Positions 1-7,653 of a stretch of DNA of 12,049 bases are shown here, one piece after another. Under the pieces are notes generated by a model that searched no databases, was not told the origin of the DNA, and was given only the letters and a program-made list of their open reading frames with translations. Every line of letters starts with the position of its first letter. The first letter of the stretch is position 1. The position numbers and the translations under genes were made by a program. The stretch lies in NCBI GenBank assembly GCA_027619145.1, contig JAQCGA010000060.1:1-12049 (forward strand). Reading direction: 5' to 3'. This DNA comes from a bacterium. Its GTDB lineage: Bacteria; Latescibacterota; UBA2968; GCA-2709665.

Positions 1-3000
1 TCAACGTACCGTGCAACACAATGGCCGCCAGGGTAAATAGCTTATCCACGCTCAAATGACTTAAGAAGTCAAATCGCAGAGGCTCCAACGGTGCAATCTC
101 CATAATGTCTCCGTCCAGATTTTCAATCGATCGGAGCCAATAGAATAAACCTATCTGGACATTGCCTTTTGACACACTATTCAATTTTTCAAAAAAAGCT
201 TTCCGCAAAACAGCCTGCTCTTCTCGCTCTCCCGGAGCCTTTTTTAGTTGCCTCCCCAAAGTCCGGGAAAGTGCCTCTCCCTTCCGAAAACGCAACCGGT
301 ACCCGCTTAGTCCGTGTCGTGCCATAATGGTTTTTTCAAGCTCAGGACCGGACATATTTGTTGTTTCAATCTGGAAAGGGAAGTAATCCGATATGTGAAC
401 AATCGGATCCAGATAACGCCATGTGTACTCGTTCATCGAAAGCACCCACAACACGCGCTCGGAAGTTGCGGCAAGAAACAAAAGAAATGCGCGCAGCCCT
501 TCAAAACCGCCAATGGTCCTCAAAAAAAGATGGTGCGCATGTTCGAGTATGAAAACGCGCGGCTCTTCAAACTGGAGAACCTTCTTTTCCAGTTCAGCCA
601 GAGATGCTTCGGGAAACCCGAATGCCTCCGCTAAACTGCGGGTCAAACTGTCTTCTGTATGCGTGGTCTGCTCAAGCTTCCACATGATCACGCGGCTCTC
701 TTTGAATACTCCCTGCACAGCGCAGTTCAACAAGCTGGTTTTCCCGCTTCCCAGTTCCCCCACAACAGAAACGGCGGCCCGGCGACCCTCTTTCCATCTC
801 TCCAACGCACGCCGAAATGTTTCCATCTCTTTCTCTCTGGCAATCAGCAAGTCTTCACTTTGCAAAGGGGCCTGGCGGAAAAGACGGCGGTAAACCTGGG
901 GCAGGCTTTCAGACAATACGCCGTACAGATTGGCTTCATCAATAGCTGTATGTGTTTCCTGCCGCTCTACAGATGCCAGCCCCAAAAACCGCCGCACGAA
1001 CAGAATTTTTCCGCTCACCAGATCATACAAAACCTTAACATACTTCCATCCCCCCCCTACAATCGCACGGCCGTAATCCCTTCCAATTCTGGCATACCCT
1101 TTCGCGCGTGAACGAGCCTCCCGACGCAACAATTGGATCCGGACGTCCATCGCCTCGGTCTGCCGCAGTTCTACACCCATCTTCCGACCCACACCTGCAA
1201 GTAAACTGCTCATTTCTGCTGCAACATCCGACCCAACCCGATCCAGCTCCACCAGCACGTCATCCACCCGTGCAGCAACCCGGATAAGCCCTCCTCCAAC
1301 CAGGTCTCTGGCGGTCCGCATCGCCTGCGTCGTGCTCCCCGTTCCACTGGCATCAGGCGCACTCTCCAGCTCTGCAATCGAAGACTCAATATTAAAGCGA
1401 GCTACTTTCCACAGGTCCTGAAGCTTTTCCAACACAACCCCATACACCTCCCGGTGCCTGCCAACCGCCCGCTCAAGCCCCCCGGCAATTTCGGATTCCA
1501 AATACGGCCTTACTACCCGCTGTACAGGCATCTGAACAACCTTCACCTCGGGAAGTTCCTGACCTGCCTGCCATGCTGGCACTTCGCCCGAAATTACGGT
1601 GCATGTCTCCAATAAGCTTCCAGCCAAATTCTCGAGTGCTGCCTGGTACATTTCTTCAGGAAGCGTGGCCAGTCTCTTGTCATTTGCCAATTGAACGGCT
1701 TCTATCGTCTCCTGATGAATAAAATTCGCGAGCCGTGTTTCCAGCCCCTCAAGCTCTACAAGCAAATTGTCCTGGCTGCCCACATCACCTGTCGTACCTC
1801 CAGCTCTTGCCCGTTCTGCTGCATCGAACATCGAATGGGCCTCTTGAGCTGCGGCTCTGCACCGGCCTGCAGCCGCCAGGATGGGCGCACGCAGATCTCC
1901 CTCTATCTCGCGTTCGATTCGCCCGCCCAATTCATCTCCAAGCTGACGAATACCGCTCTGCAAACAGACAAGTTGCCCGGCAAGCTTCAGGCCACCTCTG
2001 AACCCGTTCACCCATTCCACAAACGTTTCCCTCACCCGCTGAAAACGCCTGCTCCCACGACGCGCAATCTTCGCCGCCTTCAACGGCCTGTACTTCCATC
2101 GCGGCAACTCTGATGTTCCCGCCAGAGAAGCCGCGTGTAGGGCGGCCTGCTGTACGGCCTGCACTGTTGCAGGAAACGCGCGCCGGGCATCTTCGGCGAG
2201 TTCGGTCACCTCAAGCAAACTCCGCTCAAGCAACCCTGCAATATCCGGCCGTACCACTCCCGACCCGAGCAACTTCTGATCGCCTTCTGTTTGCCTTTGC
2301 AAAAAACCCTGGTGTACCTGAAGCGCAACCTGCCAGATTCGTTCCAAACCTTGCAGAGCGGCTGTATCCAGGCGTGCGAACCAGTGAATCTCATCCAGAA
2401 TCCAGAAGGGCAGTACGGCGGTTGTATAATACTCACACAAATCTGCGACCGGCACACCCCGTTCCGGCTGCCGCACTTCTCCAGGCTCTTTGCGCAATAT
2501 CCATCGCCCCAGATTCCCCGCGCGTGTCCGCAAACGCTGTCCAGCATAACGCCAGCGCCGAAAACGTTTGCGCCAACGCCTTCCCCCCTTCTCCCCTTCT
2601 TGAGCGTGCAATAGGTCAGATTCAATTGGCACGTACACCACAGGCGGTAAACTCTCCCCAAAACCTGTGCCGTTCTGCTCATCAAACAAAGCCCCTACTT
2701 CGGGCGGGAAAAGTGCATCTTCCTCGTCTCGAACCAGACGCAAAATCCATTCGGCCAATTCAGCCCGGCTGTGTCGCACCTCCAGCAAAGACAGACCCGC
2801 GCCCTCATCTTTTTCATATAACGCATCAACAAGAACCTGCACCTGCCTGGCGGCGTTCCGTAACCGCACGCAATGCGCCTCAGCCCTGAAAACCATGCGT
2901 TGCTCCAGATCTGCACCCAATCGATCCAGTTTCAAACGCAGGGGTTCCATCGCCTGCATCAGTACATCAGGCAAGGGCCGTTCCGGGCGATCAGAGGGCA

Positions 3001-3016
3001 TATCAAACCAGCGCAT
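1..3016 (-). CDS. Large coiled-coil protein with C-terminal P-loop (AAA/ORC-like) ATPase domain, 3' end cut off
   Basis: I translated the minus strand codon by codon and found 1005 codons with no stop; the frame leaves the window at base 1, so the C-terminus is missing. Residues 1-720 are mostly helical and charged, with no clear membrane span, and carry Arg/Trp-rich basic clusters near 146-165, 306-329 and 626-675. The ATPase begins near residue 726. Walker A is GELGSGKTS (753-761), Walker B is VFILE (821-825) followed by HAHH, and a sensor-like strand WVLSMN ends at N862. The last visible residues (about 955-1005) resemble the lid and winged-helix start of ORC/Cdc6-type ATPases. The ATG at 3016 has AGGTGA at 3022-3027 at good spacing; GTG 3025 is an alternative. 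Codon use differs from the neighbours (many TTG, GGG and GTG codons). I do not recognise a named family. A regulatory, stress or conflict NTPase is possible, but that is inference. Confidence 0.85.
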   Translation of the reverse strand, partial: MRWFDMPSDRPERPLPDVLMQAMEPLRLKLDRLGADLEQRMVFRAEAHCVRLRNAARQVQVLVDALYEKDEGAGLSLLEVRHSRAELAEWILRLVRDEEDALFPPEVGALFDEQNGTGFGESLPPVVYVPIESDLLHAQEGEKGGRRWRKRFRRWRYAGQRLRTRAGNLGRWILRKEPGEVRQPERGVPVADLCEYYTTAVLPFWILDEIHWFARLDTAALQGLERIWQVALQVHQGFLQRQTEGDQKLLGSGVVRPDIAGLLERSLLEVTELAEDARRAFPATVQAVQQAALHAASLAGTSELPRWKYRPLKAAKIARRGSRRFQRVRETFVEWVNGFRGGLKLAGQLVCLQSGIRQLGDELGGRIEREIEGDLRAPILAAAGRCRAAAQEAHSMFDAAERARAGGTTGDVGSQDNLLVELEGLETRLANFIHQETIEAVQLANDKRLATLPEEMYQAALENLAGSLLETCTVISGEVPAWQAGQELPEVKVVQMPVQRVVRPYLESEIAGGLERAVGRHREVYGVVLEKLQDLWKVARFNIESSIAELESAPDASGTGSTTQAMRTARDLVGGGLIRVAARVDDVLVELDRVGSDVAAEMSSLLAGVGRKMGVELRQTEAMDVRIQLLRREARSRAKGYARIGRDYGRAIVGGGWKYVKVLYDLVSGKILFVRRFLGLASVERQETHTAIDEANLYGVLSESLPQVYRRLFRQAPLQSEDLLIAREKEMETFRRALERWKEGRRAAVSVVGELGSGKTSLLNCAVQGVFKESRVIMWKLEQTTHTEDSLTRSLAEAFGFPEASLAELEKKVLQFEEPRVFILEHAHHLFLRTIGGFEGLRAFLLFLAATSERVLWVLSMNEYTWRYLDPIVHISDYFPFQIETTNMSGPELEKTIMARHGLSGYRLRFRKGEALSRTLGRQLKKAPGEREEQAVLRKAFFEKLNSVSKGNVQIGLFYWLRSIENLDGDIMEIAPLEPLRFDFLSHLSVDKLFTLAAIVLHGTL

Positions 3017-3021
3017 TCCAA

Positions 3022-3027
3022 TCACCT
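3022..3027 (-). promoter_or_regulatory. Ribosome binding site supporting ATPase start at 3016
   Basis: On the minus strand AGGTGA lies 5 bases before the ATG. It favours this ATG over the in-frame GTG at 3025, which overlaps it, and over the GTGs at 3142 and 3184. Confidence 0.5.
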
Positions 3028-3242
3028 GGGGCTCGCCTCCGGGAGAACCGTTCCTGTTTTTCTTACCCCCACATCTAACATACGTATCCTCGTGGACATC
3101 GCCCCTGAAATGGGGTCCAACGGTGTGGTACTTTTTCGACACTGGAACACGATGAACCCTACCACCCGCAAATCGTCTCCACACAAAAGATACAGATTTT
3201 ACACCCGAATCAACAGGGGTTTTTGAAGGAGAGGAAAGAATA

Positions 3243-3271
3243 TTGACAACCGTTCTCGCCCTGCGTATACT
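3243..3271 (+). promoter_or_regulatory. Sigma70-type promoter for the antiporter/glycosyltransferase pair
   Basis: TTGACA (3243-3248), a 17-base spacer and TATACT (3266-3271) give a perfect -35 and a 5/6 -10 at ideal spacing. Transcription would start near 3278, leaving a leader of about 40 bases before GTG 3318. The -35 box covers the TTG codon that opens the longest antiporter reading frame, so that TTG cannot be the start on this transcript. Confidence 0.8.
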
Positions 3272-3304
3272 TTGTTTTCTGCGCCGTGCTGGAATACTTC
3301 TTGT

Positions 3305-3310
3305 AAGGAA
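3305..3310 (+). promoter_or_regulatory. Ribosome binding site deciding the antiporter start
   Basis: AAGGAA lies 7 bases before GTG 3318 and downstream of the predicted transcription start. It supports GTG 3318 as the start codon. Confidence 0.7.
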
Positions 3311-3317
3311 TTTTTCT

Positions 3318-5309
3318 GTGTCAAAACTTCGATCCTGGACCGCCATACACCCACTCCTGCGCGCAGGTGCCGGCCTGTTGCTTGCAGCCCTTCTCGCATA
3401 CCTGCTGCCCGCCAATCGAAGCAGCGTCCTGCGCCAACAAGTAATCCAGCATGTGCCTCAGTTGGCAGAACAACTAGGCAATGGCCCCTGGCGCTTTGCA
3501 GGCCCACTCCATTCCGCCTGCGAATCTGGATTTCTCGAAGCACAACAGCGGCGGACCGCTCCCACAGGCGATGATCCACCCATCCTCTTTGCCTGCACCG
3601 AAAAAAACGGAAACATCCTGTTCTCCGCCACAGTACAGCACGGCGAAAGTACCGCAACCCAGGAGGCCACCCTCAGGCCGATTGTCGGCTGGAGCCTCTT
3701 TCCACCCCTTGCCGCCATCCTTGTAGCCGTGTTCAGCGGCCGGCTCATTCTCGCCCTCGTGCTTGCTGTGCTCTCGGGGGGGTTCCTGGCCGCCCCTGCG
3801 GCCCTCTCTGCGCCTGCAATTGTTCTGGAATCCTTTCGCCGGGCGGCTCTGGACTACGTTTGGACCCCACTGGAATCCTCTTTCCAGCTCTATATTCTCG
3901 GTTTCACCGCAGCGCTCATTGGCATGGTCCGCGTCACCTCCCTCTCCGGGGGCAACCTGGGCATTGCCAACCTGCTCGCCGCCCGGGCAGGAGGTGCGCG
4001 TTCTACTCGGCTGGCCGCGTTCTTCATGGGCCTCGCCATCTTCTTCGACGACTACGCAAACACCATCGTTGTGGGCACAACCCTCCGTCCAATTGCAGAC
4101 CGGTTCCGTGTTTCTCGCGAAAAACTCGCCTATCTGGTGGACTCCACTGCCGCACCCATTGCAGGGGTTGCCATCATCAGTACCTGGATTGGCTACGAAG
4201 TCGGACTCTTCGGAGACCTGATGCGAGATCTGCACACGGGCATTTCAGGATATCAACTCTTCTTCAGTATCTTACCTGTCCGCTTCTACTGCCTCTTTAC
4301 CCTCTTCTTTGTACTCTCTTCCACCTGGTTTCGCAAGGACTTTGGTCCCATGCTTCGAGCGGAACAGCGTGCCCAGCAAACCGGCCAGGTTCTCCGCCCT
4401 GGAGCGACCCCTCTGGTCGGCCGCAAAAACGAAGATATTGCACCCGCTGAAGGCGTTCAACCCGCCTGGTGGACGGCCGCCGTACCTGTTATGTTCGTGG
4501 TAACCGGCGTCATTCTGGGAATGGCCCTGGACACCCTGGACCACCCGGATGTGAAATCTGTCCGACTTTCGGACTCCATCTTCAGTGTGGCCTACTGGAC
4601 CGCCTGTTTCTCGTCCGCAGACAATGCCCGTGTTCTGTTTCTATCCGCCATTCTGGGTTCCGTCCTTGCCATTCTCTTTGCCGTCACCCGGCGAAGAATA
4701 GATACGGGCAAACCCGCCATTGGACTCTATGATGCCCTCAGCGCCTGGGTCCACGGAATTACAGGGGTCTGGTACGCCATTGCCATCCTCATCCTCGCCT
4801 GGGCCATCAAAGAAGCCTGTACGGATGTGGGAACGCCCACATACCTCACCGCAGCCCTCTCTCCGCTACTCTCTCCGGCCTTCCTCCCCGTCCTCATCTT
4901 CGGGCTGGCCTCTCTGGTAGCATTCTCCATTGGCACCTCGTGGACAACCATGGCAATCCTCATCCCCACCGTTGTCCCTCTGGCCCACGCAATGGGTGGA
5001 ATGCCGCTCACAGTTCTCTGTGCCGCCGCAGTACTGGACGGTGCCATCTTCGGGGACCACTGCTCCCCCATCAGCGACACCACCGTTATGTCCAGCATTG
5101 CTTCTTCCTGCGACCATCTGGATCACGTCCAAACCCAGTTGCCCTACGCACTCACCACCATGAGTGCAGCAGCCGTGTTCGGGTACCTCGGCACAGCCCT
5201 GGCCTACCCCTGGTGGGTGGGTTCCTGTCTGGGCATGGGTGCCATCCTCGCGGTGCTCTTTACCCTTGGACGAAACCCGGACGCCAGCCCTGAAACCCGA
5301 GCAATATAA
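3318..5309 (+). CDS. NhaC-family Na+/H+ antiporter with extra N-terminal extracytoplasmic loop
   Basis: Predicted inner-membrane cation/proton antiporter (NhaC type, COG1757), 663 residues from GTG 3318. Family hallmarks are visible: FFDDYAN (242-248) followed by a DSTAAP segment, and GDHCSPISDTTV (579-590) followed by SSCDHLDHVQTQLPYA. Many hydrophobic spans run from about residue 123 to the end. A first membrane segment (about 13-31) is followed by a polar loop of about 90 residues (31-121) with Cys68 and Cys93, before the usual NhaC opening WSLFPPLAAI (125-134). Typical NhaC proteins are shorter, roughly 450-550 residues. The longer in-frame start at 3243 lies inside the -35 box and is rejected. 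The gene ends in tandem stops, TAATAA. The next gene starts 44 bases downstream on the same strand, so they are probably co-transcribed. The exported ion cannot be told from sequence; NhaC relatives also include malate/lactate exchangers. Confidence 0.92.
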   Translation: MSKLRSWTAIHPLLRAGAGLLLAALLAYLLPANRSSVLRQQVIQHVPQLAEQLGNGPWRFAGPLHSACESGFLEAQQRRTAPTGDDPPILFACTEKNGNILFSATVQHGESTATQEATLRPIVGWSLFPPLAAILVAVFSGRLILALVLAVLSGGFLAAPAALSAPAIVLESFRRAALDYVWTPLESSFQLYILGFTAALIGMVRVTSLSGGNLGIANLLAARAGGARSTRLAAFFMGLAIFFDDYANTIVVGTTLRPIADRFRVSREKLAYLVDSTAAPIAGVAIISTWIGYEVGLFGDLMRDLHTGISGYQLFFSILPVRFYCLFTLFFVLSSTWFRKDFGPMLRAEQRAQQTGQVLRPGATPLVGRKNEDIAPAEGVQPAWWTAAVPVMFVVTGVILGMALDTLDHPDVKSVRLSDSIFSVAYWTACFSSADNARVLFLSAILGSVLAILFAVTRRRIDTGKPAIGLYDALSAWVHGITGVWYAIAILILAWAIKEACTDVGTPTYLTAALSPLLSPAFLPVLIFGLASLVAFSIGTSWTTMAILIPTVVPLAHAMGGMPLTVLCAAAVLDGAIFGDHCSPISDTTVMSSIASSCDHLDHVQTQLPYALTTMSAAAVFGYLGTALAYPWWVGSCLGMGAILAVLFTLGRNPDASPETRAI

Positions 5310-5339
5310 TAAACACTTCACCCTTGTGCCAATTTGAGG

Positions 5340-5345
5340 AAAGGA
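5340..5345 (+). promoter_or_regulatory. Ribosome binding site for the CgeB-like gene
   Basis: AAAGGA lies 8 bases before ATG 5354. A second GGAG abuts the ATG inside the palindrome CTCCGGAG (5346-5353). This supports ATG 5354 over the in-frame TTG at 5324. Confidence 0.6.
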
Positions 5346-5353
5346 CTCCGGAG

Positions 5354-6472
5354 ATGAAAAAAGTACTTCTCTTGGGCGGGTTTCAGCCCGGACAGTCTCT
5401 ATGGAGTATCCAGCACGGATTTCAGCGCATCGGATACGAACCCGTTTATTTTCCCACACGCGGCTGTATCAAAGCCAACCTCGAGCCCGACATCGCACTG
5501 GCCCGCGAAGAAGCCGACCTCATCCCCGAACCGGAACACTGGGACCTGAACTATGCAGACAACGCAGCCTTCCAGGCTGGCCTCTTTGAAACCGTAGAAA
5601 AACACCGCCCAGAACTCCTGCTGTGGTGGTTCAGCAAAGACGACCGTCCCCCTGGCCTCATCAAAGCCCTCCGGGAACAATTCCCCTGGCTCAAAACCGT
5701 CACCCACACCCAGGACGACCCCTGGGATGTCTTGCGCAGTCCGCACTTCTCAGACGAATTCGAGTACGCGGCTACCTGCTGTAAAGAAAGCGTGGACGTT
5801 TACCAAAAGCGCGGCATCAAAGCCATCGTTCTGTATCCACCGCCCGCGATGGATTTGCACGGCAAAGCCGAACCCGCACCCCACGAGGCCAGTGACTTTT
5901 CTGTCAGCTTCATGTCCCTGTACGCCCGGCAAGACGGCAACGAAGCTGCCTACCTGCAATCTTCCGACCTGGTCGCCCGCATCACGCACACCATCGGATT
6001 TCCCAAACAACGCGTACTCCGCCCGGAGATGATTGCGGCACTGAAAGATATAGGGCGTGTCCACATCTACGGTGGCCTGGGATTTGGCACCTTCGAAGAC
6101 GTACCCAGATCTTGTTACCGCGGGTTCCGGACCTATTCCGAACTCCCTGGCATCTACCGAGCCGCCAAAATCAACATCAACCAGCACAACTCACCCGAAT
6201 CCCACGGCTACCTAAACCAACGAGACACCGCCATTACCGGCAGCGGCGGCTTTATGCTCACAGACTATGTAGAAGGCATAGAAGAAATCTTCGAAATTGG
6301 GAAAGAAATTGATACCTGGACCACCCTGGAAGAACTCCACGACAAAGCCACCTGGTGGCTCAGGCACGACGAGGAACGGGAAGAGGCTGCCCGCCGGGCG
6401 CAGCAACGGATCCTGAAGGAATATGGCAACGAAGCCTATGCCCAGAAATTGCTCGAATTTGTGAAAGACTGA
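5354..6472 (+). CDS. CgeB-like GT-B glycosyltransferase
   Basis: A 372-residue soluble protein of the CgeB / glycosyltransferase group 1-like type. The N-terminus KKVLLLGGFQPGQS (2-15) looks like the first Rossmann strand and turn of a GT-B fold. A middle segment around WDVLRSP, followed by CCKESVDVYQKRG, corresponds to the linker region of CgeB proteins. The C-terminal half has the donor-site pattern: INQHNSPESHGYLNQRD (about 275-291), then GSGGFMLTDYVEGIEEIF and GKEIDTW. In relatives this reads as a 'cGGf.LtDy...leelF..GkEi' block that contacts the nucleotide-sugar. It likely transfers a sugar to a cell-surface or small-molecule acceptor; donor and acceptor are unknown. It shares a likely transcript with the antiporter upstream, and the terminator hairpin at 6500-6539 lies 27 bases past its stop. 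The name CgeB comes from Bacillus spore coat genes, but this family is widespread and nothing here implies sporulation. Confidence 0.8.
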   Translation: MKKVLLLGGFQPGQSLWSIQHGFQRIGYEPVYFPTRGCIKANLEPDIALAREEADLIPEPEHWDLNYADNAAFQAGLFETVEKHRPELLLWWFSKDDRPPGLIKALREQFPWLKTVTHTQDDPWDVLRSPHFSDEFEYAATCCKESVDVYQKRGIKAIVLYPPPAMDLHGKAEPAPHEASDFSVSFMSLYARQDGNEAAYLQSSDLVARITHTIGFPKQRVLRPEMIAALKDIGRVHIYGGLGFGTFEDVPRSCYRGFRTYSELPGIYRAAKININQHNSPESHGYLNQRDTAITGSGGFMLTDYVEGIEEIFEIGKEIDTWTTLEELHDKATWWLRHDEEREEAARRAQQRILKEYGNEAYAQKLLEFVKD

Positions 6473-6490
6473 ACCTCACCAAACTTACGC

Positions 6491-6539
6491 AAAAAAAAAC
6501 GGGGTCTGTTTTCCGGTTTCCCGGATAGAACAGACCCCG
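6491..6539 (-). terminator. Rho-independent terminator of the amidohydrolase gene, possibly bidirectional
   Basis: Perfect 11-base arms, CGGGGTCTGTT (6500-6510) and AACAGACCCCG (6529-6539), enclose an inner stem TCCGG/CCGGA with loop TTTC. Nine A residues at 6491-6499 become a U-tract when read on the minus strand. The plus-strand side has no T-tract, so termination of the CgeB-like gene here would be weaker. Confidence 0.85.
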
Positions 6540-6559
6540 CAGCCTTGCTCATCAGGCTG

Positions 6560-7426
6560 TTATTTCACATCTTCACCCAAAATCCGCAACGCATTCTTGT
6601 ACGTGAGCTTGTCATAGGCCTCTTTGGGCAAATCCAGTGTCTGGATGAACTCCATCAGCGCCCAATCGAAATAGTCCCGCGCCCACAACAACTTATCCTG
6701 AAACTCGATCAAAAACTGCTTCCCAAACACCGGGTCCCGGCTAATGGCCGTCAGTGCCGAACCAGCCGACAGATCCGCCCATAAATTATCGTACTTCCTC
6801 AACATCTCCGCAACACGCCCACCGGGAAGCACAGGCCCTTTGGGATAAGATTCTGTGAGCGCCCGGTCATCCCCTGAAATATGCGCCCAGAATCCGGGGG
6901 CATGGCCGATAAACGTTGTGTCCGGACAGGCAATAATGGCGCGTTCAAACGCATCCATGCTTCCGCCGTACCAATAATTCGGTCGCGGATATGCTCCACC
7001 TTTGTGATCGATTGGATAATCCAGATGAATCGTTACTGGCAGATTCATCTCTCCACAGGCGTGGTAGAGCCGGATCGCGTCCGGGTCATCGAACAACACC
7101 CGTACTTTCATTTCGCTGGCTACACGGATCCCGTGGATTTCGACAGCAGCCTTCAGCCGATCAATGGCATCCGGACGCTTCGGGTGCGGGAAATACCCCA
7201 GCACAAACCGGTCCGGTGCCTGCCGACCTACTTGCAACACGTCCTCCAGCGGAATCCCTACACCGCCGGGTGGCAACACTTTATAATAAGACGGACTGTA
7301 TTCGTTCTCTGGGGCTTCCCACGAAAACAGCCACATAATATCAATTTCGTGCTGATCCATATTCTCCAGGATCTTCTTGGCATCGTGGCCGTGCCAGTTG
7401 GGATGGTTGTGCGCATCAATCAGCAT
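6560..7426 (-). CDS. Metal-dependent amidohydrolase (amidohydrolase_2 / COG2159 type)
   Basis: A 288-residue TIM-barrel hydrolase. Metal ligands expected for the amidohydrolase superfamily are visible: DAHNH (D4, H6, H8), TIHLDYP (H134), IGHAPGFW (H175) and the late Asp in WARDYFDW (D251). The subgroup includes decarboxylases and lactone or amide hydrolases acting on carboxylated substrates; the substrate here is unknown. ATG 7426 is chosen because GAGGAG lies 6 bases upstream and the metal-binding strand starts immediately after it. An in-frame ATG at 7510 would add 28 residues unlike the family. A likely promoter lies at 7552-7580 and a hairpin terminator follows. Its neighbours on the right are a sugar isomerase-like and an oxidoreductase gene, suggesting a catabolic module. 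No signal peptide is seen, so it is probably cytoplasmic. Confidence 0.88.
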   Translation of the reverse strand: MLIDAHNHPNWHGHDAKKILENMDQHEIDIMWLFSWEAPENEYSPSYYKVLPPGGVGIPLEDVLQVGRQAPDRFVLGYFPHPKRPDAIDRLKAAVEIHGIRVASEMKVRVLFDDPDAIRLYHACGEMNLPVTIHLDYPIDHKGGAYPRPNYWYGGSMDAFERAIIACPDTTFIGHAPGFWAHISGDDRALTESYPKGPVLPGGRVAEMLRKYDNLWADLSAGSALTAISRDPVFGKQFLIEFQDKLLWARDYFDWALMEFIQTLDLPKEAYDKLTYKNALRILGEDVK

Positions 7427-7432
7427 TTTCTT

Positions 7433-7438
7433 CTCCTC
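7433..7438 (-). promoter_or_regulatory. Ribosome binding site deciding the amidohydrolase start
   Basis: On the minus strand GAGGAG lies 6 bases before ATG 7426. It settles the start against the longer in-frame ATG at 7510. Confidence 0.8.
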
Positions 7439-7525
7439 AGGTTCGGACAAGTACATCTCGCGCAAAGGCACAGCCGAAGGCAACCCCGAAGAGGCCAGCG
7501 CAGGATGCAAAGAAAGTCAAAGTTC

Positions 7526-7653
7526 AAACAGTGCGTTCTATTCGGGGGCCTAAGATAGGGAGGCCGGATTGCATTGTCCAGTGAAAAAACAGTGTCCCTA
7601 AAAAAAAGATTCAGCCCCTTCTCCCACCCTTCGCAAAGTTAAAAAAAACAGTG
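7526..7653 (+). repeat. Three exact AAACAGTG octamers spaced about 60 bases apart
   Basis: Exact copies lie at 7526-7533, 7587-7594 and 7646-7653, all in the same orientation, with start-to-start spacing of 61 and 59. The last two extend to an 11-base match, AAAAAACAGTG. Relative to a transcription start near 7545 on the minus strand their centres fall near +16, -45 and -104. This fits operator sites for a DNA-looping or activating regulator, but that role is inferred. Confidence 0.5.
7552..7580 (-). promoter_or_regulatory. Predicted sigma70-type promoter of the amidohydrolase gene
   Basis: Read on the minus strand: TGGACA (7580-7575, 5/6 to consensus), a 17-base spacer, then TATCTT (7557-7552, 4/6). 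The transcript would start near 7545, giving a leader of about 118 bases. Confidence 0.5.

Larger units (their letters stand above)
3017..3317. other. Divergent intergenic region between the ATPase and antiporter genes
   Basis: This gap of about 300 bases lies between divergent start codons. It holds the antiporter promoter (3243-3271) and ribosome binding site, and the ATPase ribosome binding site. The ATPase frame stays open on the minus strand right through it, with possible GTG starts at 3142 and 3184, but Arg codons there are mostly AGA/AGG, unlike the body of the gene, so I treat it as non-coding. A small hairpin, CCCC-TGAAAT-GGGG, sits at 3102-3115. I found no convincing minus-strand promoter. 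Confidence 0.55.

Noticed and set aside
2113..2889. A 258-codon plus-strand frame opposite the ATPase gene
   Set aside because: It is the antisense shadow of the ATPase frame: Pro/Ala/Arg-rich translation with no recognisable motif and no ribosome binding site.
3022..3099. A 25-codon minus-strand frame from ATG 3099 ending just before the ATPase start (possible leader peptide)
   Set aside because: The ribosome binding site is too close to the ATG, composition is unremarkable and no attenuator structure follows; probably chance.
3474..4235. A 253-codon minus-strand frame opposite the antiporter gene
   Set aside because: Gly/Glu-rich low-complexity shadow of the well-supported NhaC frame.
5346..5353. 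Palindrome CTCCGGAG directly before the CgeB-like start
   Set aside because: Too short and without a loop; best explained as part of the ribosome binding region.
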